Part shown: piece by piece, positions 45,928-54,584 of the stretch
How the letters are laid out: each line of letters opens with the position of its first letter
Position numbering within the stretch: position 1 is the first letter of the stretch
From: DASUPK01 sp963804595
GTDB taxonomy: Bacteria; Actinomycetota; Thermoleophilia; Solirubrobacterales; 70-9
DNA length: 64,000 nucleotides
Reading direction: 5' to 3'
NCBI GenBank assembly: GCA_963804595.1
Contig: CAWDQZ010000017.1
Location: 62,001 to 126,000, forward strand
Position numbers and translations under genes: made by a program
The notes under the pieces: generated by a model
Database searches by the model: none
Told to the model about the DNA's origin: nothing
What the model saw: only the letters and a program-made list of their open reading frames with translations

Positions 45928-46002
45928 TCCTCGATCCTAGGCGTGGCTGAAGCGAAGCTCCCATCCCGATCAGCGCTCGCAGAGCGGCCATAGGATCTCG
46001 GC

Positions 46003-46806
46003 GTGCGGCCGGTCACTCCCCGCCTCAGGCTGATTCTCGAGCTCTTCGCCGGGCTGGCCCTGATCGCAGGCGCGCTGCTCTTCTTCGGGGCGACCCACAC
46101 CGACCGCTGGTGGGCGTGGACGATGACCCCACCCCTGACCGCGGCGACTCTCGGCGCCTTCTACTGGGCCGCCTTCGTGCTCATCCTGTCCGCCGCCCGC
46201 TCGAGCACCTGGGTGCGTGCGCGTCCGGCCGTCTACCCGGTCGGCGTGATTGCGCTGCTGCTGCTCCTGATCACGCTGATCCACCTCGACCGCTTCGATC
46301 TCAACAGCCTCTTCGGCGTCTTCTGGCTCGTCGCCTACGCGCTCGTTCCGCTCCTGCTCGCGTGGGCACTCGCGGACCAGCTGCGCACCGACGGGGAGGA
46401 TGGTCGCGGGGATCGGCGACTCCCGGGGCTTCTCCGCCGCATCCTTCTGGTCGAGGGGGCGGTGATGCTGGCCGCCGGCCTGCTGCTGTTGATCGCGCCC
46501 GGTCGGGCCGATGACATCTGGCCGTGGGCGCTGACTCCCCTCACCTCTCGGGCGATCGGCGCGTTCCTGCTCGGCATCGGGTTGTCGGCTCTGATCGCCG
46601 TCCGCGACGATGACCCGGTCAGCTTTCGCGGCGCCGCGATGGCGTATACCGCGCTCGGCCTGCTCGAGCTGCTCGCTCTGAACCTCAACACGCCGGACCT
46701 CGGAGACCGCCCGCTCGCCACGACGCTCTACGCCGTGTTCTGGGTGGCGGTCGTGTTGACCGGCGGCTACGGGTTGAGAGCGGCGACCGCCTTGTCGCGG
46801 TCGTAG
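46003..46806 (+). CDS. Polytopic membrane protein of unknown function
   Basis: 267 aa with seven to eight hydrophobic helices (for example LILELFAGLALIAGALLFFGA, PVGVIALLLLLITLIHL, GAVMLAAGLLLLIAPG). It has two similar halves, each with a WAWTMTPP/WPWALTPL turn, so it looks like an internal duplication. GTG start. Its 3' end overlaps the convergent SnoaL gene by 40 nt. No named family recognised. Confidence 0.75.
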   Translation: MRPVTPRLRLILELFAGLALIAGALLFFGATHTDRWWAWTMTPPLTAATLGAFYWAAFVLILSAARSSTWVRARPAVYPVGVIALLLLLITLIHLDRFDLNSLFGVFWLVAYALVPLLLAWALADQLRTDGEDGRGDRRLPGLLRRILLVEGAVMLAAGLLLLIAPGRADDIWPWALTPLTSRAIGAFLLGIGLSALIAVRDDDPVSFRGAAMAYTALGLLELLALNLNTPDLGDRPLATTLYAVFWVAVVLTGGYGLRAATALSRS

Positions 46807-47189
46807 AACGCGTCCACCCGGACCCCCTTGCCGTCCGAGACGGTCCAGAGATGCGCGTAGCGGGCATCGACGTCCGCGGCTGAGCCGCGCCCTGTCGCCT
46901 CTAGGTGGATCAGCACCAGCACGCGATCGTCTCTCTGGCGCACCTCGTCCACGGTCTGGTGGAAGCGCTCCCAGGAGTCCAGGAACTCGGTCAGGAAGCC
47001 GCGGATCGCATCCCTCCCCCGGTAGATGCCCGTGTCGGGAAGGACCTCGCTCTCGTGCCATTCGGCGTCCTCGGCGAGCGCCTCCATCGCGGAGTCGATA
47101 TCGCTCTCGTTGAGCGCTTCGTAGGAGGCGACGATGGCCGCCTTGGCGTCCTTGCCGGACATCTCCTCAAAAGCTAGTACGCCAGCCAC
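46767..47189 (-). CDS. SnoaL-like/NTF2-fold protein
   Basis: About 140 aa: AAIVASYEALNESDIDSAMEALAEDAEWHESE, YRGRDAIRGFLTEFLDSWERF, and DRVLVLIHLEATGRGSAADVDARYAHLW follow the SnoaL-like pattern. GTG at 47189 or ATG at 47162 may be used. It follows the thioesterase gene by 6 nt on the same strand, so it probably belongs to that HxlR-controlled operon. Confidence 0.72.
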   Translation of the reverse strand: MAGVLAFEEMSGKDAKAAIVASYEALNESDIDSAMEALAEDAEWHESEVLPDTGIYRGRDAIRGFLTEFLDSWERFHQTVDEVRQRDDRVLVLIHLEATGRGSAADVDARYAHLWTVSDGKGVRVDAFYDRDKAVAALNP

Positions 47190-47195
47190 CGGCTG

Positions 47196-47741
47196 TCAGC
47201 GTCCGAGGATCAGACAGGTGCTCGTGCCCGACGCCAGCAGCTCGTCCGTCTCGAGCGAGGTGAGCCGCGCCTCTGAGGTGGCCGTCCTGTGGCCGCGGTG
47301 GAGCACCTCGGCCTCGGCGCGGATGGCGCCGGTGTCGCGGGTGATGGGCCGGAGGTACTTCACCTCGAGCGTCTGGCTCGTGTAGCGCACGCCCTCGGCG
47401 CAGGTCGTGTGCACGGCGCAGCCGAGTGCCGAGTCGAGGATCGTCGAGGCGTAGCCGCCGTGGACGACCCCGATCGGGTTGTAATGCTCCTCCCCGGGAT
47501 CGCCGATGAACACCGCCCTCCCCTCCTCCAGCTCGGCGATGCGGAAGTTCATGACCACCGCGATCGGCGGTGGCGGCAGCATGCCCGATTGGATCGCACG
47601 GACGTAGTCGAGCCCCGTCATCCGCGCGCCCGCGGCGGCCGTGGGGACCGGGTCCTGCCAGACGATCTCGCGCCTGCGTGTCGTCTCCGGCGAGCTTTCC
47701 GAGAACGCGTCGGCGGCGTCCCGGGCCGAGGCGACGTTCAA
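47196..47741 (-). CDS. PaaI-family acyl-CoA thioesterase
   Basis: 181 aa. Hot-dog fold with the active-site region NPIGVVHGGYASTILDSALGCAVHT and the strand GVRYTSQTLEVKYLRPI. It hydrolyses acyl- or aryl-CoA thioesters. The TTG start overlaps the stop of the small upstream gene (TTGA); an internal ATG at codon 41 would still leave the whole hot-dog domain. It belongs to a unit divergent from an HxlR repressor. Confidence 0.85.
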   Translation of the reverse strand: MNVASARDAADAFSESSPETTRRREIVWQDPVPTAAAGARMTGLDYVRAIQSGMLPPPPIAVVMNFRIAELEEGRAVFIGDPGEEHYNPIGVVHGGYASTILDSALGCAVHTTCAEGVRYTSQTLEVKYLRPITRDTGAIRAEAEVLHRGHRTATSEARLTSLETDELLASGTSTCLILGR

Positions 47742-47881
47742 CGCCGCCCCCGGCGGCGACGGGCGCGCTTGCGCCCGCCGTCGTTGCGGCTCTCGCGGGC
47801 CGGATACCGGAGGTCGGCCAGGATCTCCTCCGAGCTGATCCGGATCTGTTCGGGATGGAAATCGAAGCGGAGTGCTCTCAT
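47738..47881 (-). CDS. 47-aa Arg-rich small protein
   Basis: Sequence starts RALRFDFHPEQIRISSEEILADLRYPARES and ends in a dense Arg/Lys tail. AAGGAG lies 6 nt before the ATG. It is translationally coupled to the thioesterase and is the first gene after the HxlR operators. It could be a leader peptide or a small nucleic-acid-binding protein; nothing decides between them. Confidence 0.5.
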   Translation of the reverse strand: MRALRFDFHPEQIRISSEEILADLRYPARESRNDGGRKRARRRRGRR

Positions 47882-47901
47882 CTCGGACTCCTTGCTCGGG
47901 T

Positions 47902-47960
47902 TGGTTGCTTCACGCAACCACTTGACTCGCAACCTACCAGCGTGAGTTGCGTGATGCAAC
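47902..47960. promoter_or_regulatory. Two matching operators between HxlR regulator and thioesterase operon
   Basis: TGGTTGC-TTCAC-GCAACCA at 47902-47920 and GTTGC-GTGAT-GCAAC at 47946-47960 are inverted repeats with the same 5-nt spacer. Read on opposite strands, their cores differ at one base (GTTGCTTCACGCAAC against GTTGCATCACGCAAC). They sit 42 bp apart in the divergent gap, where the HxlR protein would bind to control both directions. Confidence 0.72.
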
Positions 47961-47982
47961 CGAGTGTGCGAAGATCACACAC

Positions 47983-48588
47983 GTGCTGGGCAACGAATAC
48001 GACGGACAGATCTGCTCCATCGCCCGCAGCCTCGAGCTGGTCGGCGAGCGCTGGACCCTGCTCGTCGTCCGGGAGATCTTCCACGGCCGCCGGAAGTTCT
48101 CGGAGATGCAGCGCTCGCTCGGCGTGGCCCGGAACGTCCTCACCTCCCGGCTGCAGCGGATGGTCGACGAGGGCATCCTGGAACGCCGCCCCTACAGCGA
48201 GCGCCCCGAGCGCTACGAGTACTTCCTCACCGAAAAGGGGCTCGACCTCTGGCCGGTGATGATCGCCCTGATGCGGTGGGGCGACAAGTACGAGCAGCAG
48301 CCCGAGGGGCGGCCCTCGATCGTCGTCCACAAGGGCGACTGCGGCGGTGAGATCGACGACCGGCGCATCTGCACAAGGTGCGGCAAGAAGCTGGATGTGC
48401 GCGACGCCCGCGCGATCGAGGGTCCCGGAATGAAGGCAGCCCAGAAGTCCCTCAAGGCCGAGGAGCGGTCACGGCCGCTCCACGCACGAAGGGTTGCTCC
48501 TCGGCTTCGCCTGCGGAGCACCCTCACATCAGGCGGTCGTATGGCGGCCGCTTGTGGCCGCGATCTGGTGGCGAAGCCGTCCACCTAG
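47983..48588 (+). CDS. HxlR-family transcriptional regulator with zinc ribbon
   Basis: 201 aa. The winged helix of the HxlR family is clear: CSIARSLELVGERWTLLVVREIFHGRRKFSEMQRSLGVARNVLTSRL (Cys22-type redox position near the start). After it comes a zinc-ribbon-like GDCGGEIDDRRICTRCGKKL. The last 40 residues are not family-like and are encoded by a dispersed repeat that has fused to the gene's end. GTG start chosen to clear the operators. It likely senses an electrophile or redox change and controls the divergent thioesterase unit. Confidence 0.88.
   Translation: MLGNEYDGQICSIARSLELVGERWTLLVVREIFHGRRKFSEMQRSLGVARNVLTSRLQRMVDEGILERRPYSERPERYEYFLTEKGLDLWPVMIALMRWGDKYEQQPEGRPSIVVHKGDCGGEIDDRRICTRCGKKLDVRDARAIEGPGMKAAQKSLKAEERSRPLHARRVAPRLRLRSTLTSGGRMAAACGRDLVAKPST
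48543..48580 (-). repeat. Dispersed 38-bp repeat, copy 2
   Basis: Reverse strand reads ACGGCTTCGCCACCAGATCG then CGGCCACAAGCGGCCGCC. It matches 51601-51638 at 36 of 38 bases. It forms the final codons of the HxlR gene. GCGGCC...GGCCGC within it can form a hairpin. Confidence 0.8.
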
Positions 48589-48599
48589 ACTCCCGCCCC

Positions 48600-49745
48600 G
48601 TGGACTTCGAGCTGAGCGACGAGCAGCGGCTGCTGCGCGACACGGTCCGTGACTTCGCCCGCCGGGAGGTCGCGCCGGTGGCGGAGGAGCTCGATCGCAC
48701 CAAGGCCTTCCCGTACGAGCTGGTGGCGGAGATGGGCGAGCTGGGGCTGATGGGGATCCCCTTTCCCGAGGAGTACGGGGGCGGGGGCGCCGACACCCTC
48801 TCCTACGCGCTGGCGGTGGAGGAGCTCACCCGAGTCGACTCCTCGGTGGCGATCACGATGGCGGCGCACACCTCGCTCGGCACGATGCCGATCCACCTCT
48901 GGGGAACCGACGAGCAGAAGGACGACTGGCTGCCACAACTTTGCAGCGGGAAGAAGCTGGCCGCGTTCGGCCTGACCGAGCCGGACGCCGGGTCCGACGC
49001 CGGCAACACCCACACACGCGCTGCGCTGGAGGAGGGCGAGTGGGTGGTGAACGGCGCGAAGCAGTTCATCACCAACTCGGGGACCGAGATCTCGGGCTGC
49101 GTGACGATCACCGCGGTCACCGGCCAGAGCACCGGCACGAAGGAGATCTCCAACATCATCGTTCCGAACGGGACGCCGGGCTACGAGGCGGGCGAGCCGT
49201 ATCGGAAGATGGGTTGGAACGCCTCGGACACCCGGCCGCTCACCTTCGACGACTGTCGCGTCCCGGAGGAGAACCTGCTCGGGCGCCGCGGCGAGGGGTT
49301 CAAGCAGTTCCTCCAGATCCTCGACGGCGGCCGCATCGGAGTCGCGGCGATGGGCGTCGGCCTCGCCCAGGGCGCCCTGGACGAGGCGATCTCCTATGCG
49401 AAGGAGCGCCGGGCCTTCGGGCAGCCGATCGGGAAGTTCCAGGCAATCCAGGCGAAGATCGCCGACATCTCGGCGCAGATCGAGGCCGCCCGCCTGCTCG
49501 TCTATCGCGCCGCCATCGAGAAGGACCGCGGGGAGTCCTTCACCCTGACCGCGGCCCAGGCGAAGCTGATCACCGGCCGCCTCGCCGTGCGAGCGACCGA
49601 GGAGGCGGTGCAGATCCACGGCGGCTACGGCTACATCGAGGAGTATCCGGTCTGCCGCTTCTACCGGGACGCCAAGATCCTCACCATCGGCGAGGGCACC
49701 GACGAGGTGCAGCAGATGGTGATCGCCCGGCAGCTGGGCGTCTGA
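48600..49745 (+). CDS. Acyl-CoA dehydrogenase
   Basis: 381 aa, full length. FAD/acyl-CoA signatures: ELGLMGIPFPEEYGGGG, FGLTEPDAGSDAGNTHTRA, WVVNGAKQFITNSG, and the C-terminal QIHGGYGYIEEYPVCRFYRDAKILTIGEGTDEVQ with the catalytic Glu near the end of that stretch (GEGTDEVQ). It oxidises acyl-CoA and hands electrons to ETF (etfBA is in the same window). GTG start. It follows a repeat copy and precedes the meaB gene, convergent with it. Confidence 0.95.
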   Translation: MDFELSDEQRLLRDTVRDFARREVAPVAEELDRTKAFPYELVAEMGELGLMGIPFPEEYGGGGADTLSYALAVEELTRVDSSVAITMAAHTSLGTMPIHLWGTDEQKDDWLPQLCSGKKLAAFGLTEPDAGSDAGNTHTRAALEEGEWVVNGAKQFITNSGTEISGCVTITAVTGQSTGTKEISNIIVPNGTPGYEAGEPYRKMGWNASDTRPLTFDDCRVPEENLLGRRGEGFKQFLQILDGGRIGVAAMGVGLAQGALDEAISYAKERRAFGQPIGKFQAIQAKIADISAQIEAARLLVYRAAIEKDRGESFTLTAAQAKLITGRLAVRATEEAVQIHGGYGYIEEYPVCRFYRDAKILTIGEGTDEVQQMVIARQLGV

Positions 49746-49787
49746 GCTAGTCCGGGCACGTTCGCCTCGGCGAGGCTCGTCCGGGTC

Positions 49788-50741
49788 TCAGGCATCCTCG
49801 CGGTCGAGCAGATCCTTGGCGGCGCTCGCCGGGTCGAGCTCGCGCTTGACCACGCGGTCGAGCAGCTCGCGGACCGCTGCGTCATCCGCGACCGCCGCAT
49901 CCAGTCGCCGGCGCATCCGGGACGCGGCCAGCTCGAGGACCTCGTTGCGCAGGTTCCTCGCGCGCCGCTCGTCGAGCGTCCCCTCCGCCTCGATGTGCTC
50001 GCGGTGCTCGGAGATCCTCTCGGCGAGCTCGGCGACCCCCTCCGCCTTCGCCGCCTCGGTCTTCACGATCGGCACGCGCCAGGAGGTGGACGGACCGAGC
50101 GAGAGGACGCCGCGGATCTCACGGATCATCGTGTCGGTCATCGGATGGTCGGATTTGTTCACCACGATGATGTCCGGGATCTCCATCACCCCGGCTTTCA
50201 GTGCCTGGATGGAGTCGCCCGAGCCGGGCATCAGCACCAGCACGATCGTGTCGCCGTGATCGACGATGTCGATCTCGGCCTGGCCCACGCCGACGGTCTC
50301 GATGAAGACGTCGTCCTTGCCCGAGGCGTCCATCAGCAGCGCGGCCTGCAGCGTCGCTTCGGAGAGCCCGCCGAGGGCGCCGCGGCTCGCCATCGAGCGG
50401 ATGAAGACGCCCTGGTCGAGGAAGTGGTCCGACAGCCGGATCCGGTCCCCTAGGAGCGCGCCGCGGGTGAACGGGCTCGAAGGGTCGATCGAGAGCACCG
50501 CCACCTGGCGGTCGGCCTTTCGCATCTCGGCGGTAAGCGCCCCGATCAGGGTGCTCTTGCCCACGCCCGGCGGGCCTGTCAGGCCGACGATCCGAGCGCG
50601 TCCGGTGCGCGGGAACACCTCCCTGACCAGCTCCCAGCCCTCGGGGTCGTCGTTCTCGATCAGCGTGATTGCTCGGGCGAGGGCCCGCTTGTCGCCGGCG
50701 ATCAGGCGCTCAGCCAGGCTCTGCTCGGTCCTCTGGGCCAC
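49788..50741 (-). CDS. meaB: MeaB/ArgK-type GTPase for the B12 mutase
   Basis: 317 aa. G-protein motifs: Walker A GLTGPPGVGKSTL, SIDPSSPFTRGALLGDRIR, ETVGVGQAEIDI, and NKSD. It protects and reloads the adenosylcobalamin mutase. GTG start; reading further upstream produces no family-like sequence. The mutase subunits are at 36-42 kb on the same strand, so the system is encoded in three pieces. Confidence 0.94.
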   Translation of the reverse strand: MAQRTEQSLAERLIAGDKRALARAITLIENDDPEGWELVREVFPRTGRARIVGLTGPPGVGKSTLIGALTAEMRKADRQVAVLSIDPSSPFTRGALLGDRIRLSDHFLDQGVFIRSMASRGALGGLSEATLQAALLMDASGKDDVFIETVGVGQAEIDIVDHGDTIVLVLMPGSGDSIQALKAGVMEIPDIIVVNKSDHPMTDTMIREIRGVLSLGPSTSWRVPIVKTEAAKAEGVAELAERISEHREHIEAEGTLDERRARNLRNEVLELAASRMRRRLDAAVADDAAVRELLDRVVKRELDPASAAKDLLDREDA

Positions 50742-50804
50742 GGGGTTGCCGAGTCTAGGTCGGCGGGCGGTCGGCCGCCCCTCCGAACCTAGACTGCCGC
50801 TCGA

Positions 50805-51446
50805 ATGCTCCGCGCGCTCCGGTTCTATCGCCGCAACGGCATGCTCAACCTCCGCTACGGGCGCCTGCTCTGGCGCTATCTCTGGAGGCGGTTCCTGACC
50901 CCAGCCGGGTGGCGCTGGGAGACGGAGGGCCCTGTCTTCTTTGGTCGAAACCTGCAGCTCCAGATCAGCAAGCGAGGGAAGGTGAAGTTCGGGCGCTTCA
51001 CCTGGATCGGCGACGGCAGCAAGATCCGCTGCCACGAGGGCGTCGTCGAGATCGGGTCGAAGACGGTCATGGGCCAGGAGTGCACAATCTCCGCATATAG
51101 GCGCGTGCGGATCGGCGAACAGTGCGTGATCGCGGACCGGGCGATGTTCATCGACTTCGACCACGGCGTCGTCGAGGTCGAGCGTCCGATCCGCGTGCAG
51201 GGCATCTATATGCGCGAGTGCGTGATCGGCTCGAACGTCTGGGTCGGGTACGGCGCCTGCTTCCTGCGCGGCGTGCGCGTCGGGGACAACGCGATCGTCG
51301 GCACCAACTCGGTGGTGACCCGCGACGTGCCGGCGAACGCCGTTGTCGGAGGCGTCCCCGCCAAGGTGATTCGGATGCGGGAGGCGCCGAAGGAGATGCG
51401 CTGGCCGGACCCGGTCGAACCTGAACTGCCTCCCCAAAATCGCTGA
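50805..51446 (+). CDS. Hexapeptide-repeat acyltransferase
   Basis: 213 aa. Left-handed beta-helix of the maltose/galactoside O-acetyltransferase type with the end motif VIGSNVWVGYGACFLRGVRVGDNAIVGTNSVVTRDVPANAVVGGVPAKVI. It transfers an acyl (usually acetyl) group to a sugar hydroxyl. A catalytic His is in FIDFDHGV. It is separated from the glucan gene cluster by a repeat-filled gap. Confidence 0.88.
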   Translation: MLRALRFYRRNGMLNLRYGRLLWRYLWRRFLTPAGWRWETEGPVFFGRNLQLQISKRGKVKFGRFTWIGDGSKIRCHEGVVEIGSKTVMGQECTISAYRRVRIGEQCVIADRAMFIDFDHGVVEVERPIRVQGIYMRECVIGSNVWVGYGACFLRGVRVGDNAIVGTNSVVTRDVPANAVVGGVPAKVIRMREAPKEMRWPDPVEPELPPQNR

Positions 51447-51600
51447 CGTGCTTAGATTTTCGCCCGGGCGTGGAGTCCACGCTTGGAGAGGTCAGGTCGG
51501 CCATGAGGGCAAGGGGACAAATCGGAGGCGCTGGGCGTGTAGGTGCGCGTGTGGTCGGCATGCTGCTCACAAGAGGAAGAAGCGCAAGAAGCGCCGGTAG

Positions 51601-51638
51601 ACGGCTTCGCCATCAGGTCGCGGCCACAAGCGGCCGCC
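51601..51638 (+). repeat. Dispersed 38-bp repeat, copy 3
   Basis: ACGGCTTCGCCATCAGGTCG then CGGCCACAAGCGGCCGCC, the clearest copy. It lies in a 277-nt gap (51447-51723) with no convincing gene; the same gap holds a Lys/Arg-codon-rich stretch at about 51570-51600 and the 29-bp MRGRASARP repeat at 51666. Confidence 0.8.
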
Positions 51639-51665
51639 CCACATAACCGCTCGGGCTTCGCCCCT

Positions 51666-51694
51666 GATGCGAGGGCGCGCGTCAGCGCGACCCG
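51666..51694 (+). repeat. 29-bp repeat, intergenic copy
   Basis: Identical over 29 bases to the start region of the mutase gene (41676-41704, opposite strand). Here the ATG it contains opens MRGRASARPV and stops, so it is not a gene of its own. Confidence 0.85.
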
Positions 51695-51723
51695 TTTGAC
51701 GATGTGGTGCGGCCTGGTGGCAG

Positions 51724-51972
51724 CTACAGCCTCTTACCCGAGGCGAACAGCAGGATTCCGGCGGCGAGCGCGACGGCGCCGGTGACCCAGAGGAGCGTGT
51801 GCCCGGACGCCACGGCGGCCGCGACCAGGGCGATGCCGACGACCACCAGCGGCAGGCCGAATGAGATCGGCACGCTGACGTTCAGGCCTGGGCCGAAGTC
51901 CGGGGCCCGCCGCTTGGGGCGAGCGGTGCGCGAGGGATAGACCTCCCGCCGGCCTTCGGGCAGACGGGTCAT
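51724..51972 (-). CDS. Small two-helix membrane protein
   Basis: 82 aa: a basic N-terminus (RPKRRAPDFGPGLNVS), then two hydrophobic helices (FGLPLVVVGIALVAAAVASG and LLWVTGAVALAAGILLFASG). Its ATG overlaps the stop of the GT4 glycosyltransferase (ATGA), so it is the fourth gene of the methyltransferase-GH57-GT4 unit. Mycobacteria also have a short gene after their GT4, but no similarity can be shown here. Confidence 0.65.
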   Translation of the reverse strand: MTRLPEGRREVYPSRTARPKRRAPDFGPGLNVSVPISFGLPLVVVGIALVAAAVASGHTLLWVTGAVALAAGILLFASGKRL

Positions 51973-53171
51973 GCGCCTCGCGCCGGTGCCGCGCTGGCGA
52001 GCAGCTCGGCGTAGACGTCGGCCGTCCGCTCGGCGACATCGCCCCAGTCGAAGCGGCGCAGATGCTCGAACGCCTCGGCCGTCAGCCGGCGGCAGAGCTT
52101 GGCGTCGTCGAGCACGCGCACGGTCATCTCCGCGAGCGAGATGGGGTCCCGGGCGCGGAACCGCAGTCCCACCTCGTCGTGCGGGACCACCTCGCGCAGG
52201 CCACCGGTGTCGGCGACGATGCACGGGCAGCTCGACGCCATCGCCTCGAGGGCCACCAGGCCGAACGGCTCGTAGATCGAGGGCACCACGCAGACGTCGG
52301 CGATCCGGTAGAGCGAGTGCAGGACGTCGTCGCCGATCCAGCCGACGAAGGTCCCGTGCTGCATCAGCCCGAGCTCCTCGGCCTGGCGGCGGAGCTCCTG
52401 CTCGTGGGTTCCCGAGCCGGCAACCACGAAACGCGTGTTCGGGAGCCGCTCGATGATCTCAGGCAGCGCCTCGAGCGCGAACTGGAACCCCTTCTCGTAC
52501 ACCAGCCTGCCGACGAGCAGGACCAGGGACTCGTCCGGCTCCGCGAACTCGGCGCGGAGCCGCCGCAGCTCGTCGTCGTCGTGCGGCTGCAGGTCCTCGG
52601 GGTCGATCCCGTTCGGGATCACCTGGACCCGCTCCTCGTCCACTCCGAAGACGTCGACCACCTGCTCGCGCATGAACGTCGAGCAGACCAGGACGCGATC
52701 GGAACGGTTGGTGATCCAGCGCTCCACCCCGTGGATATAGGACTGCGGGTGCTTGTCGACCCAGCCCTGGTGGCGGCCGTGCTCAGTCGCGTGGATCGTC
52801 GTGACCAGTGGGGCTTGGAAGCGACGAGCCAGGTGATCACAGGCGTTGGCGACGAGCCAGTCGTGGCCGTGCAACACGTCGAAGTCGAGTCGGTCCCCCA
52901 GCTCCACGCCGGCGGCGAGCATGTCCGAGTTCATCCGCTCCACCCACGCCACGAACTCGTTGAGCTCCGCAGGGCGGGTGGGCTCGCGAACGCGGTGCAC
53001 ATGAACACCGTTGACCAGCTCTTCTGCAGGAGACTCCTCGCCCCCGCGGGTGAGGACGTGCACTTCCGCGTCGCGCTCGACCAGGCCCTCGGCCTGCTTA
53101 CGGACGACGCGCGCGAGGCCGCCCTCGATCAGAGGCGGGTACTCCCAGGAAAGGATCAGGGCTCTTGTCAT
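51969..53171 (-). CDS. GT4-family glucosyltransferase (alpha-glucan elongation, Rv3032-like)
   Basis: 400 aa. GT-B fold: the N-terminal LSWEYPPLIEGGLARVVRKQAEGL, LHGHDWLVANACDHLARRF, and the C-terminal sugar-nucleotide site PSIYEPFGLVALEAMASSCPCIVADTGGLREVV (EPFGLVALEAM). Similar to enzymes that extend alpha-1,4-glucan. Its upstream neighbours are a GH57 branching enzyme (back-to-back) and a SAM methyltransferase, the same set that makes methylglucose lipopolysaccharides in mycobacteria (Rv3030-3032). The exact donor is not shown. Confidence 0.88.
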   Translation of the reverse strand: MTRALILSWEYPPLIEGGLARVVRKQAEGLVERDAEVHVLTRGGEESPAEELVNGVHVHRVREPTRPAELNEFVAWVERMNSDMLAAGVELGDRLDFDVLHGHDWLVANACDHLARRFQAPLVTTIHATEHGRHQGWVDKHPQSYIHGVERWITNRSDRVLVCSTFMREQVVDVFGVDEERVQVIPNGIDPEDLQPHDDDELRRLRAEFAEPDESLVLLVGRLVYEKGFQFALEALPEIIERLPNTRFVVAGSGTHEQELRRQAEELGLMQHGTFVGWIGDDVLHSLYRIADVCVVPSIYEPFGLVALEAMASSCPCIVADTGGLREVVPHDEVGLRFRARDPISLAEMTVRVLDDAKLCRRLTAEAFEHLRRFDWGDVAERTADVYAELLASAAPARGA

Positions 53172-54584
53172 CTAGGGCTCGAGAAGCGGCGCCAGGCTGA
53201 GGTCCGGGGCGAGATTACGCACGCGAGGATCGACCGCCTCGCGTGAGTCTATGGCCTCCAGCAGGGCCTCAGCGTGAGCGGTCGCCCGTGCGTAGGGGTA
53301 GTCGCCCGCCTGACCGCGGTGGTCCATGAACGCCCAGTCACTCGACTGCAGGGCGAGTAGCTCGCGGGCCGCGCGGGCCGCTGCGCTCGGATCGAGGCGG
53401 CTGGCTGCGACGGCCCTGAGCAGGCGCAGCTCGCTCCGCCGGGTGGCCCAGACGAGGTCGGAGACGGAGGGTGAATCCCAGGTCTCGAGGCTCTTCCCCT
53501 CGCCCCAGCTCGCCTCGCGCGCCGGCCGCTCCTCCGGCTCGTGCTCACGCAGCGCCTGGGGAAGGGTGACCAGCCGGACGCCGTCGATCTCCGCCCCCTT
53601 GATGACCTCGCCGAGCCAGATGGGACCCTCCGCCCACCAGTGCCCGAGCAACTCGGTGTCGATCGCGAAGACGCAGAGCCCTCGCCGGCCGGTCTCCGTG
53701 CGGTACCGCTCGAGGCGGTCGCGCACCGCTGCGAGAAAGGAGGCGGCGTGCTCCGCCGCACGCTTCCCCGCCGCGCCGGGGTCGTAAGGGCCGCCGGAGA
53801 TCGACCAGAGGCGCATGCCGTTCCGGGAGAGGCGGTGGTACTCGAGGTAGGCGCTGTCCGATGGATAGCCGCCGTCAGACCAGACCAGCCGGACCGTCGG
53901 CCAGTCGATCGTGAAGGCGACCGTGCCCCCCGGAAGCCGGATCGGCCGCAACGCCGCCGTGCCACGCTCATGGGAGCTCTGGTCGAGGCAGGTGTAGGCG
54001 AAACCGCGCTCCGCGAGCACCGCCTCGAGGCCGTTGACGTAGGCGCACTCGGGCAGCCAGAAGCCCTCCGTCTCGCCGAAGCGCCGCCGGTGAGAGCGCA
54101 TCCCCGCGTCGACCTGCAGCCGGCGCCCGGGAAGGCTGGCGATCTTCGGGAGCACCGCGTGCGTCGCGGCCGACGGGATCAGCGCGATCCGGCCCCTCCG
54201 GTGCGCCTCCTGGAAGGCGCGCAGCGGGTTGCCGCCGAGCCGGGCGAGGCGCTTCATCGCGTGGGTGTAGCGGTCCGCCTCCGCCCTCGCAGCCGGCCGC
54301 ACGGCCGCACCGCCGTCGGCCAGGTCCCGATCCGCCGCGTCCACGCGGTGGCGCCGCAGGAAGGTCAGCATCCTCTCCCCGACCCCGTCCGCCTCGAGTT
54401 GGTCGGCGAGCACGGGCGTGACGGTCATCGTCAGCCGCTCGGCGACATCCAGCACCGGCAGGTGCGAGCGGGCGAACGCGTCGAAGAGCCACTCCTCGCC
54501 GAAGGGGTAGGTGCCGAACCCCTCCACGTACGGCATGTGGGAGTGCAGAACGATCGCCAGATCCCCCCTGGTCCGAACCGTCAT
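53172..54584 (-). CDS. GH57 alpha-glucan branching enzyme (Rv3031-like)
   Basis: 470 aa. GH57 with the catalytic Glu in FWLPECAYVNG and the catalytic Asp in FAIDTELLGHWWAEGP; the N-terminal start LAIVLHSHMPYVEGFGTYPFGEEWLFDAF is typical. It would put alpha-1,6 branches in the glucan. ATG overlaps the methyltransferase stop (TGATG), and the GT4 gene follows directly. The C-terminal helical domain (DWAFMDHRGQAGDYPYAR) fits the DUF1957 branching family. Confidence 0.93.
   Translation of the reverse strand: MTVRTRGDLAIVLHSHMPYVEGFGTYPFGEEWLFDAFARSHLPVLDVAERLTMTVTPVLADQLEADGVGERMLTFLRRHRVDAADRDLADGGAAVRPAARAEADRYTHAMKRLARLGGNPLRAFQEAHRRGRIALIPSAATHAVLPKIASLPGRRLQVDAGMRSHRRRFGETEGFWLPECAYVNGLEAVLAERGFAYTCLDQSSHERGTAALRPIRLPGGTVAFTIDWPTVRLVWSDGGYPSDSAYLEYHRLSRNGMRLWSISGGPYDPGAAGKRAAEHAASFLAAVRDRLERYRTETGRRGLCVFAIDTELLGHWWAEGPIWLGEVIKGAEIDGVRLVTLPQALREHEPEERPAREASWGEGKSLETWDSPSVSDLVWATRRSELRLLRAVAASRLDPSAAARAARELLALQSSDWAFMDHRGQAGDYPYARATAHAEALLEAIDSREAVDPRVRNLAPDLSLAPLLEP

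Noticed and set aside
48213..48584. Reverse frame starting MDGFATRSRPQAA
   Set aside because: Its start is the dispersed repeat, and the rest is antisense to HxlR.
51543..51785. 80-codon forward frame in the 51.5-51.8 kb gap
   Set aside because: Made from the two repeats (GFAIRSRPQAA, DARARVSATR); no independent coding signal.
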